Source: CAWBVG01 sp963792175
GTDB lineage: Bacteria > Acidobacteriota > Vicinamibacteria > Vicinamibacterales > CAVVIG01
NCBI GenBank assembly: GCA_963792175.1
Contig: CAWBVG010000042.1
Span: 124,001 to 188,000 of the forward strand
DNA: 64,000 nucleotides
Direction: 5' to 3'
This document shows positions 54,956-63,419 of the stretch, in pieces; within the stretch, counting starts at the first letter, position 1; the number at the start of each line of letters is the position of its first letter. Made by a program: the position numbers and the translations under genes. The notes beneath the pieces are model-generated. The model saw only the letters and a list, made by a program, of their open reading frames with translations, ran no database searches and was not told where the DNA came from.

Positions 54956-56234
54956 GTGGACATCGCGATTGTCGGCGCCGGACCGGCGGGCGCGCGGGCG
55001 GCGTGGGTCCTCGCCCGCCAGGGCGCGCGGGTCACGATCTTCGACGCGTCGCATCCGCGCGAGAAACCGTGTGGCGGCGGCGTCACCGGCCGCGCGCTCG
55101 CGTTGGTGGCCGACGCAATCGACGCGACGTCATGCGCGCGGACACCGATCCACAGCGCGCGGTTCGTCCGCCTTCGCGCCTGCGGCGCTTCGGCGGGACA
55201 GGTCCGCCTTCCTGACTGCGGCGCTTCGGCGGGACAGGTCCGCCTTCCTGGCGGCGCTTCGGCGGGACAGGCGCTCGATCCCATCGCCCTGACCATCGGG
55301 GAATCGGCGACCGTCGACCTCGATCGCGGTGCGCTCGTGGTCGCCAGCCGCGCGGAATTCGACGCCGCGCTCCTTCACGCGGCGCAGCAGGCGGGCGCCG
55401 TGCTGGAACCTGCGCGGGTGACTGATGTCCGCGTCGATGCGGATGGCGTGACGCTGGAGACGCGCCGCGGTCATCGCCGGGCCGACGTCGTGATTGGCGC
55501 CGACGGCGCCAACAGTCTCGTTCGCCGTCGCGTCGCGCGGCCGTTCCGGCGCGATCAGCTCTCGATCGCGACCGGCTTCTTCGCGCACGGCGTCACGAGC
55601 ACGGAGATCGTGATCGCGTTCGTCGCCGATCCGCCTGGCTATATCTGGTCGTTTCCGCGCCCGGGACACCTGGCGATCGGCATCTGCGCCGAGGCGACTG
55701 CGGGACACTCCTCGGAAGCGCTTCGCGCGCGGACGGCCGAGTGGATTCGCGCGACCGGCATCGCGCGCGGCGCGCGGCTCGAGCCATACGCATGGCCGAT
55801 TCCCTCGCTGGCCGCGCGTGACGCCAACGCAGTTGACGGTGTCCGGATCCCGATGGCTGCTGGCCGGCGACGCCGCGGGGCTCGTCGACCCGATTACGCG
55901 CGAGGGCATCTACTTCGCGCTCGCGTCCGGTCAGTGGGCCGCCGACTCGCTGCTGCGCGACAGCTTCGCGTCCACCTATGCGTCGCGCGTCGCAGCGGAG
56001 GCAGGACGCGAGCTGGGCCGCGCGGCGCGCTTCAAGGCCGGTTTCTTCCGTCCTGCTTTCATCAACGTCCTGATGCGCGCGCTGCAGCAGAGCGCGGGGG
56101 TGCGCGCGGTGATGGCGGACCTGATCGCCGGGCAGCAGGGTTACGCCGATCTCAAATGGCGGCTGCTGAAGACGTTCGAGATCGGGCTGGCGTGGCGGGC
56201 GCTCACTTCGAGTAGTAGCCGTCCCGCGCTCTGA
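54956..56234 (+). CDS. Geranylgeranyl reductase-family FAD-dependent oxidoreductase with in-frame repeat insertion, frameshifted
   Basis: GTG 54956 opens DIAIVGAGPAGARAAWVLAR (FAD site), followed by EKPCGGGVTGRALALV. A 36-bp repeat inserted in frame adds Cys-Gly-Ala-Ser-Ala-Gly-Gln blocks between about residues 70 and 107. The protein continues VVIGADGANSLVRRRVARPF. A one-base change near 55835 then gives LLAGDAAGLVDPITREGIYF. Relatives saturate isoprenoid chains or act as halogenase-type flavoproteins. The 3' end overlaps the convergent VWA gene by 32 bases. Confidence 0.85.
55166..55271. repeat. 36-bp in-frame tandem repeat within reductase gene
   Basis: Two copies of a 36-bp unit (55181-55216 and 55217-55250, the second two bases shorter) plus a third partial copy to 55271. 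Each carries CGGCGCTTCGGCGGGACAG and a GTCCGCCTTC segment. The unit is a multiple of three and encodes a 12-residue repeat. The core CTTCGGCGGGAC recurs in pxpB near 6935. Confidence 0.85.
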
Positions 56235-57021
56235 CGCGCACACCTGGGCGATTCACGACGACCTCAATCGAGTGCCACGACGGCTCGGCGGCGACCGCGC
56301 GCGCTGGCGTGTAGCCGAGGAGGTATTGCGATCGCAGCTCGTTCGCGATCGACGTCAACGTCGCCGACAGCTCTCGGGGATCAGTCTGAAAGAACGATCG
56401 GCCGCCGCTGGCGGTCGCGAGTTCGGCGAACACCGCTGGCCGTTGCGAGCCGATCGCCACCGGGTAGACCAGCACGTCGCGGCGCCTGACCTGTTCCACC
56501 AGGACGGCGGCACTGGTGTCGCTGTAGCGATCGCTGCCGTCCGACAACACGACCAGCGCCCGGCGTCCTTTCGCCGACTGAATCGCGTCGAGCGCGCCCG
56601 CCATGGCGTCATACAGCGGCGTGGTGCCCCATGCGTCCAGCCGGTCGATCGCGGCGAGCGCGGCCTCGTGCTTCGTCGACAGCGGTGCGACGACCGCCGT
56701 CTCGCTGCCAATCGCGATCACCATCACCTGATCCGCTGGTTTCAGCGCCTCGATGAACGCGCGCGCGGCGCTCTTCGCCGTGTCGAGCCGCGAGCTGCGG
56801 CCGGCGCCCATGCTGAAGCTGCGGTCCAGCCCGATGGCGACGGCAAGCGGGAACTCGCCGGCGGTAAATGCGGAGATCGTCTGGGGCGATCCATCCTCGC
56901 GGATGCGAACATCGGCGGCCGTCAGGTCCTTCACCGGCGCGCCGCGTTGATCCGTCACGGTCACGTACACTTCGACGAGGTTCACGCCGGACGTAAATTG
57001 CGCATAAGTGCCTGCCGGCAA
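56203..57021 (-). CDS. VWFA-related acidobacterial-type exported protein, N terminus frameshifted
   Basis: The body has NLVEVYVTVTDQRGAPVKDL (typical Ig-like start of this group), a von Willebrand A domain with the metal site LDRSFSMGAGRSS, STKHEAALAAIDRLDAWGTT and ALVVLSDGSDRYSD, and ends LRSQYLLGYTPARAV. A signal-like helix (GIVPLVIVLALA) lies just upstream in another frame, so a one-base change near 57005 probably hides the true start. The role is unknown; such proteins are secreted in Acidobacteriota. About 272 residues from TTG 57021. Confidence 0.8.
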   Translation of the reverse strand: MPAGTYAQFTSGVNLVEVYVTVTDQRGAPVKDLTAADVRIREDGSPQTISAFTAGEFPLAVAIGLDRSFSMGAGRSSRLDTAKSAARAFIEALKPADQVMVIAIGSETAVVAPLSTKHEAALAAIDRLDAWGTTPLYDAMAGALDAIQSAKGRRALVVLSDGSDRYSDTSAAVLVEQVRRRDVLVYPVAIGSQRPAVFAELATASGGRSFFQTDPRELSATLTSIANELRSQYLLGYTPARAVAAEPSWHSIEVVVNRPGVRVRARDGYYSK

Positions 57022-57071
57022 GCGCCAGCACGATTACTAGTGGTACAATCCCAGCTTCAAGGAGCACTGCC

Positions 57072-57260
57072 ATGGGTCGTCTCGGACTGCCAGAGCTGCT
57101 GATCATTCTGGCGATCATCATCGTGATTTTCGGAGCAAACCGCTTGCCGGGACTCGGCCGCGGCATCGGCAGCGCGATCAAGAATTTCAAGGACGAGTTC
57201 AAGGAAAAAGAGGACGACAAGGAGAAAGACGAGGACAAGCGCAACCGGCGCGCGTCATAG
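57072..57260 (+). CDS. tatA: Twin-arginine translocase subunit TatA/TatE
   Basis: The 62-residue protein has the short TM helix (LPELLIILAIIIVIFGANRL), the hinge PGLGRGIGSAIKNFKDEF amphipathic helix and a charged Lys/Glu/Asp tail. TatA forms the pore for folded exported proteins. No tatB or tatC is adjacent. AAGGAG lies 9 bases upstream of the ATG. It overlaps the convergent selB end by 6 bases. Confidence 0.95.
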   Translation: MGRLGLPELLIILAIIIVIFGANRLPGLGRGIGSAIKNFKDEFKEKEDDKEKDEDKRNRRAS

Positions 57261-59189
57261 CACGACGCGCGTATCGCCCATCCGCCGCGTCACCCGTTCG
57301 CGGTCGAGATATTCCAGCAGCGGAATCGCAAATTTTCGCGTCACGCCGAATCGCTCCTTGAACGTGGCGACATCGATGCGCGCCGCGCCGCCCGCCGACA
57401 CCTTCAACCCCGCGACTTCGTCTTTCAAACGCCGCAGCGTCTCGTCGTGAAAGACCAGCACGTCGACCCGCACCAGTACTTTCTGGCGCAGCAGCAACTT
57501 CATCACGCGATCGGCGACCGCCGGAGCAATGCCGGCGGCAGCGGCGATCGCCGCCGCGTCGGACGGCGTAAGACCGGCGTCGCGGTACGCGCGCTCGATC
57601 GCGGCGCGCGCGCGATCCTCTTCCGGCGAGAGCTCGAGCCGGTGGCTGGCGAGCGCGACGCGTTCGCGCACGGCTATGGTTCCGGCCTTTGCGAGATCGG
57701 CCAGCACGCGCTCGAACACCGATGCGTGGCCGTGGCCGAACAGCTGCTCGCGCAGCTCTTCGCGGGGAATCCCTTCAGACAGCGGCTGGGCCCGATGGTG
57801 CGCGGTGAGCGTGGACACAATCGCGTCCTTCAGGCGCGCCACGATCGGCGGGGACACCAGGACCTCCCCAGCGCGCACGGCCTCCCCCGCCGTCACCAGC
57901 GCGTCGACCCGCGAATCGAGCGCCGCCGGATCGACGCCGACGCGCGACACCATCGCCGCGAGTGACAGCGCGGCCTGGCCGGCATCGCCAATCATGACGG
58001 CGGCCGCGCGCTGCTCCGCCGCGGCGCGATCGTCCGCGGCCGGATCGAACAGCAGCGCCTGCACGCGCTCGAGCGCGGCCCGGCTCCGGATCGCGCTTCG
58101 CGGCGGGCGCGGGTCGAGAATCAGTCCGCCGGCGATCGTGGTCGGCGGCGAATAGGCGCGCAGGATGTACCGGTCGCCGCGCGCCAGCACCGCGGGCGCT
58201 TCGAGGCGCAGCCGGACGACGGCCTGCGAGCCGGCGGCGATTTCTGGAATGACCCGGTCCTGAAGAGGACCGATGACGGCCACGCGGCCGAGAATCTCGG
58301 CGGTGCCCTGATGAAAACGCACGCGCGCGCCGTGCTTGAGCGGCCTGGCGCCGGCAATGACTTCGACCATGGCGTCGGCGAGCCGCGTCTCCTCGAACGC
58401 GCCAGGCGTCACGAGCGCCTGTCCGCGCTGCAGGTCGCTCACCTCGACGCCCGCCAGGTTGACCGCGGTGCGCTGACCGGCGATCGCTTCGGCCTCGCGC
58501 CGGCCGTGGACCTGCAGCCCGCGGACTTTGACGCGCCGCGTCCCAGGCGCCGCCACCAGCTCGTCGTCGGTTCCGAGCCGGCCCGCAACCAGCGTGCCGG
58601 TGACGACCGTGCCGAATCCCTTCATCGAGAACACGCGATCGATCGGAAGTCGGGTCACCGACTGCACGGCACGATCTCGAGTCCGGCGGCTGACCTCCAC
58701 TAACGTCGCGCGGAGGACGTCGAGCCCTGCGCCCGTGCGCGCCGACACGGGTACGATCGGGGCGCCGTCGAGAAACGAGCCGGCGACCAGCTCCTGGATT
58801 TCGAGGCGCGCGACCTCGATGGTGTCCGCGTCGACGAGATCGGACTTGGTCAGGGCAACGAGGCCGGCGCGGACGCGCAGCAGGCGGCAGATGTCGAAGT
58901 GCTCCCGGGTCTGCGGCTTCACCGACTCGTCGGCGGCGACCACCAGCACGACCAGGTCGATGCCGCCGACCCCGGCCAGCATGTTCTTGACGAATCGCTC
59001 GTGTCCCGGCACATCGACGAAGGCGAAGTTGACCCCGTCGATCTCCTGATGCGCGAACCCGAGGTCGATGGTGATCCCGCGGGCCTTCTCTTCCTTCAGC
59101 CGATCAGGGTCGGTTCCGGTCAGCGCCAGCACGAGCGCGCTCTTCCCGTGATCGATATGCCCCGCCGTGCCGACGACGATCGATGTCAT
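57255..59189 (-). CDS. selB: Selenocysteine-specific elongation factor SelB
   Basis: SelB carries Sec-tRNA to UGA codons with a SECIS hairpin. From ATG 59189 the 644-residue protein has G1 VVGTAGHIDHGKSALVLALT, DVPGHERFVKNMLAG, LVALTKSDLVD, elongation-factor domains II-III and C-terminal winged-helix domains (KLLLRQKVLVRVDVLVFHDE). The open frame extends upstream, but only through a repeat. selA, selC and selD are not in the window. Presence of selB implies selenoprotein synthesis in this organism. Confidence 0.95.
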   Translation of the reverse strand: MTSIVVGTAGHIDHGKSALVLALTGTDPDRLKEEKARGITIDLGFAHQEIDGVNFAFVDVPGHERFVKNMLAGVGGIDLVVLVVAADESVKPQTREHFDICRLLRVRAGLVALTKSDLVDADTIEVARLEIQELVAGSFLDGAPIVPVSARTGAGLDVLRATLVEVSRRTRDRAVQSVTRLPIDRVFSMKGFGTVVTGTLVAGRLGTDDELVAAPGTRRVKVRGLQVHGRREAEAIAGQRTAVNLAGVEVSDLQRGQALVTPGAFEETRLADAMVEVIAGARPLKHGARVRFHQGTAEILGRVAVIGPLQDRVIPEIAAGSQAVVRLRLEAPAVLARGDRYILRAYSPPTTIAGGLILDPRPPRSAIRSRAALERVQALLFDPAADDRAAAEQRAAAVMIGDAGQAALSLAAMVSRVGVDPAALDSRVDALVTAGEAVRAGEVLVSPPIVARLKDAIVSTLTAHHRAQPLSEGIPREELREQLFGHGHASVFERVLADLAKAGTIAVRERVALASHRLELSPEEDRARAAIERAYRDAGLTPSDAAAIAAAAGIAPAVADRVMKLLLRQKVLVRVDVLVFHDETLRRLKDEVAGLKVSAGGAARIDVATFKERFGVTRKFAIPLLEYLDRERVTRRMGDTRVVL

Positions 59190-59478
59190 GGCCACAGAGG
59201 CACAGAGGCACAGAGGCAACCGGACGCAGAGTCCGCGAAGACGGCAAAGCCTGCTGCCAGCGATTCGGTTCGATGACCGGCCCGCTTCGCGGGCCGGCTG
59301 GCGCGGCCGGATCGGATCGATCCACGAACGGTGGCGGATCGATTTAGTTCGTGATCGATCCGACTCCGGCCACGCGCGCCGCGTTGCGGCGCCATCGAAC
59401 CGAATCGGCACGGCGATCTCTGTGACTCTGTGTCTCTGTGGCCACTTCTGCTTCGTGTCTTCGCGTCTTCGTGATTAC
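59190..59478. repeat. Long nested imperfect palindrome between selB and rnr
   Basis: The outer left arm has CACAGAGG three times and GAAGACG; the outer right arm has CTCTGTGA, CTCTGTGT, CTCTGTGG and CTTCGTGT-type units. Inside, 59261-59275 and 59393-59407 are a perfect 15-bp inverted repeat. At the centre, 59277-59297 is a hairpin with a 9-bp stem (CCGGCCCGC), loop TTC. The right arm encodes the C terminus of RNase R. Confidence 0.85.
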
Positions 59479-61734
59479 CGTCGTGCGTCCGGCCTTGCGC
59501 TGTCGTCGCTCGTTGCGCCCGGGCCGCTGCTTGCGCTTCTTTTCGAACTTCGGCGAGGCCTTGCTCCGGCGCGGGCCGCGCTCGCCTTCCCGCACGCGCT
59601 CCAGGATCTCGACCAGCCCGAGGTCGACCTGCCGCAACTCCATGTTGACGCGGATCACCTGCACCTTCACCTTGTCGCCGAGCCGGTAGACCTTGTGGGT
59701 GTTCTCACCCCTCAGCAGATGCGCGGTCTCGATGTACCGGTAGTAGTCGTCCGCCATCGTCGACACGTGAACCATACCCTCGACAAAGTGTTCGACCAGC
59801 TCGATGAACAGGCCGAATGCGGCCACGCCCGTGACGTAGCCTTCGAATTCATCGCCGACCTTGTCGGCCATGAACTTGACCTTCTTCCACTGCAGCAGCT
59901 CCCGCTCCGCATCGTCGGCCCGCCGCTCCATTTCCGAGGTGTGACGCGCGATCTCCGGCAGCTCCTCCCGCCACTCCTCGCGCTCCTCGGCCGTCAGCAG
60001 CGTGCGACGCGCGTCACGCAGCGCGCGATGGACGACGAGATCCGGATAGCGCCGGATCGGCGACGTGAAGTGCGTGTAGCTGGGCGCCGCGAGGCCGAAG
60101 TGGCCCAGGTTTTCCGGCGCGTAGCGCGCCTTCTGCATCGTCCGCAGCATCAGCATCGCGATCGGCTTTTCTTCGGGCTTTCCGTGGATCTTCTCGAGCA
60201 GCTTCTGGAAATGGCGCGGCCGCAGCGTATTGGCGGGCGCGGCCAGACTGTAGCCGAATCCCGAAATGAATTCCTCGAACTTCGCGACCTTGAGGATGTC
60301 GGGCTCTTCGTGAATGCGGTAGAGCGCCGGCGCCTCCTGGCTTTCGAGGAACGACGCCACCGTCTCGTTGGCGAGGAGCATGAACTCCTCGATCAACCGG
60401 TGGGCCACGTTGCGCTGCAGCGCGATGATCGCCTCGACCACGCCGCCCTCGTCGATGATGACCTCCGCCTCGTTCAAATCGAAATCGATCGACCCGCGGC
60501 GCCGCCGCGCGTCGTTGAGGATCTGGAACAGCTCGCGCATCTGCTCGAACATCGGCACCAGCGCCGCGTACTGCGCCAGCAGCGCGGGATCGCGATCCGT
60601 CAGGATGCCGTTTACGGCGGTGTAGGTCATGCGCTCGTCGCTGTTGATGACGCCGTCGTGAAATTCGTAGCGGACCACCTGGCCGTGCCGATCGATTTCC
60701 ATCAGACAGGACTGCACCAGCCGGTCCACGTGCGGATTGAGGCTGCAGAGACCGGTGGCGAGCTCCGACGGAAACATGTGGACCGCGCGCTCGGGGAAAT
60801 ACACGGACGTGCCGCGGTCGTAGGCTTCGCGATCGAGCGCGCTGCCGTCGTGCACATAGTGCGAGACGTCCGCAATGTGCACGCCGAGCCAGAAGTTGCC
60901 GTTCGCCAGCCGCTCGATCGTGATCGCATCGTCGAAATCCCGCGCGTGCTCGCCGTCGATCGTCACCGTGGGCACGCGGCGGAAGTCGGTACGCCCGCGG
61001 ATGTCCTTTTCCGAGACGGTGGTTCCCAGCCGGACGGCCTCGGCGACCGCGTCGGCTGAATGCGCGTCGGGAATCGCCCACTTGCGGATGATGATCTCGG
61101 TGTCGACGCCCGGTGCGTCGATGTCGCCGAGCACATCGGCGACCCGGCCGATCGCGCCCCGGGTGGCGGTCGGCCAGCGCGTCAGCTCGACGATCACCAT
61201 CTCTCCAGGCGATGCGCCGCCTTCCTGGCCCGGCGGCACGACGATGTCCATCAGCACGCGGCGATCGAATGGCGCGACGTGGCCCATGCCGCTGTCGTCG
61301 CGGTCGTAGCGGCCGACCAGCGAGCTGTTGCGGCGCTCGAGCACCCGGATGACGCGCCCTTCGGCGCGGCCGCCCTCCTTGATGCGCTCGATGCGAACCA
61401 CGACGCGGTCGCCGTGCATCGCCTCGTTGAGATGCGGGTTGGAAATGTAGATGTCGCCGCCGCCGGATTCGAGCGGCCGCTCCGGCGTCACGAACCCGTA
61501 ACCCGCAGGGTGCGTCTGCAGGCGGCCGACGTAGAGATCCATCTTCTCGGGCAGACCGAAACGCTCGCCTCGAATCTGAATGAGATCCCCCGAGGCGACG
61601 AGCGATTTGATGTGCCGCTTGAACGACGTGCGGTCGTCCTTCGGCACCTTGAGTACTTGCAGCAGCTCGCGCATGCCGGCGGGATGATGCACCCGCTCGC
61701 GCATGAGTGCGAGCACCTGATCACGTGAAAACAT
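59344..61734 (-). CDS. rnr: Ribonuclease R
   Basis: RNase R is a 3'-5' exoribonuclease that degrades structured RNA. The 796-residue protein has cold-shock domains, the RNB catalytic motif VTIDGEHARDFDDAITIERL, YTHFTSPIRRYPDLVVHRAL and an S1 domain (GYVTGVAAFGLFIELVEHF). The tail is Lys/Arg-rich, then the last 45 or so residues (TTVITKTRRHEAEVATETQS) come from the repeat element, not from the family. Start ATG 61734, adjacent to the glycerate kinase stop. Confidence 0.95.
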   Translation of the reverse strand: MFSRDQVLALMRERVHHPAGMRELLQVLKVPKDDRTSFKRHIKSLVASGDLIQIRGERFGLPEKMDLYVGRLQTHPAGYGFVTPERPLESGGGDIYISNPHLNEAMHGDRVVVRIERIKEGGRAEGRVIRVLERRNSSLVGRYDRDDSGMGHVAPFDRRVLMDIVVPPGQEGGASPGEMVIVELTRWPTATRGAIGRVADVLGDIDAPGVDTEIIIRKWAIPDAHSADAVAEAVRLGTTVSEKDIRGRTDFRRVPTVTIDGEHARDFDDAITIERLANGNFWLGVHIADVSHYVHDGSALDREAYDRGTSVYFPERAVHMFPSELATGLCSLNPHVDRLVQSCLMEIDRHGQVVRYEFHDGVINSDERMTYTAVNGILTDRDPALLAQYAALVPMFEQMRELFQILNDARRRRGSIDFDLNEAEVIIDEGGVVEAIIALQRNVAHRLIEEFMLLANETVASFLESQEAPALYRIHEEPDILKVAKFEEFISGFGYSLAAPANTLRPRHFQKLLEKIHGKPEEKPIAMLMLRTMQKARYAPENLGHFGLAAPSYTHFTSPIRRYPDLVVHRALRDARRTLLTAEEREEWREELPEIARHTSEMERRADDAERELLQWKKVKFMADKVGDEFEGYVTGVAAFGLFIELVEHFVEGMVHVSTMADDYYRYIETAHLLRGENTHKVYRLGDKVKVQVIRVNMELRQVDLGLVEILERVREGERGPRRSKASPKFEKKRKQRPGRNERRQRKAGRTTVITKTRRHEAEVATETQSHRDRRADSVRWRRNAARVAGVGSITN

Positions 61735-61739
61735 TGAAT

Positions 61740-63075
61740 TTAGGCTAACAGAATTACTTGCAGGTCGCCGACGTTGGTGCCGGTCGGACCGGTGTGGATG
61801 AGATCGCCCAGCGCGTGAAAGAACGCGTAGGCGTTGTTGTCAGAAAGAAACCGATCGGGCGTCAGGCCGGCGGCCGAGCGCCCGCGCCAGAGTCGTTCGA
61901 TCGACGATCGCGCCCGCTGCGTCGGTCGGCCCGTCGACGCCGTCCGTTCCCGCGCTCGCCAGCGCCACCGGCGCGTCGACGGCCGCCAGCAGCGGCGACG
62001 CCGCGAGCGCGAATTCCTGATTGCGTCCGCCCTTTCCCGATCCGGTCACGTGCACAGTCGTCTCGCCGCTCGAGATGATGCAGACCGGACGTGGACCGCT
62101 GTCAGCCCGCGCCAGCGCGTGCTGGAGGTGCGTCACTGCCACCGATCGCGCTTCGCCCGTCACCGCGTCGTCGATGCGAACGACGCGGTAGCCACGGCGC
62201 GCGGCTTCTTCCGCGGCGCCGGTCATGGCCTCGCGCCGCGATCCGATGACGGTGGTGGTCGTTCGCGAGAGCCGGGGATCGCCGGGCGACGGCGTGTCGG
62301 CGATCGCGCCGGCGGCGCCGCGTTGCAGACGCTCGACGACGGCCGCCGGAAAGGCCGCCGTGCCTCCGAACCGGTGCAAGACGGCGAGCGCGTCGTCGAA
62401 CGTGCTGGCGTCCGCAACCGTCGGCCCGGAGGCGATCACACTCAAGTCGTCGCCGACCACATCGGAAATGACCAGCGTGCGGCACAATCCTTTGGTCCGG
62501 GCAGCCAGCCATCCACCTTTGATCGCCGACAGGTGCTTGCGGACGGTATTGAGCGCGTAGATGTCCGCGCCAGCCCGCAGCAGCTGATTCGTCGTCCGTC
62601 GCTTGTCGTCGAGCGTCACGCCGTCCGCGGGCACGGCGAGCAACGCCGACGCGCCGCCCGAAACCAGGACGAGGAGCGTCTCGTCGGGGCGAACGGAATC
62701 GGCGAGCGCCAGCGCCCGGCGTCCGGCGTCTTCGCTCGCCGCCGTCGGCAACGGATGGCCGCTGACCACGGTTTCGAATGGGGGCGGAATCTGTTCAGCC
62801 CACGACCGTCCCAGGTCGGCCCCGACGACGAGTCCGGCGCGGATCGACGCGCCTTCCCACCTTGACGCCGCAACGGCCATCGCCGGCGCTGCCTTGCCAG
62901 CTGCGACGACCGAGATGGGGTTGTGCCCCGTTACCGGCGGGTCACCTTTCGAACGGAGGTCCGGCCCCACTTCGGCGAGGGCGCGCTCGACGAGCGCGCC
63001 GGCGTCGACCGCAGCAATGCCGGCCCGGACGATAGCCAGGAGATCGTGTCGAAGATTTGCGTCGGAACGGGTCAG
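61740..63075 (-). CDS. Glycerate 2-kinase (MOFRL family), frameshifted
   Basis: The kinase phosphorylates D-glycerate. Family motifs are VVAAGKAAPAMAVAASRWEG, VVSGHPLPTAASEDAGRRAL, LVLVSGGASALLAVPADGV, SDVVGDDLSVIASGPTVAD and GSGKGGRNQEFALA. The end LTPDRFLSDNNAYAFFHALG and GPTGTNVGDLQV is one frame out, from a change near 61870. The N-terminal homology (SDANLRHDLLAIVRAGIAAV) reaches CTG 63075, whose CTGA overlaps the preceding stop; the first usual start is GTG 62970. Length fits one extra base. Confidence 0.9.
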
Positions 63076-63356
63076 TGTGACTGCTTGGGATCAGACCAGG
63101 CCGAAAGCCCGGTTACGACGTCGAATTTTCTGAGGAGTGAGCTGACGACTTGCGGGGCGTTGTCTTGGGTGGATAACTGTTCGAGCTGCGCCAGGATTTT
63201 CGAGAGCGCGGCCTCGACGTCGGTAATCGCGCTCTCTGAGTAATAAGGGCGCTGCTGCTGGAGACAGCGGTGGTGTTTGACAAATTCTTCCCGGTAGAAC
63301 TCTGCGATCGGGTGCTGCGCGCTGATCGGCCGCGAATCGGTGACGAAGCGTGGCAT
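63072..63356 (-). CDS. Small hypothetical protein
   Basis: The 94-residue protein (ATG 63356) has polar helices (REEFVKHHRCLQQQRPYYSE, ALSKILAQLEQLSTQ) and no TM or known motif. Its stop overlaps the probable CTG start of glycerate kinase, so it may be co-expressed. I do not recognise the family. Confidence 0.6.
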   Translation of the reverse strand: MPRFVTDSRPISAQHPIAEFYREEFVKHHRCLQQQRPYYSESAITDVEAALSKILAQLEQLSTQDNAPQVVSSLLRKFDVVTGLSAWSDPKQSH

Positions 63357-63419
63357 GCAGGGCCTCGAGATGAATTGTAATTGTTAAGGATCGAGTGTAG
63401 CGCCGCCGTAAAACCGCTG

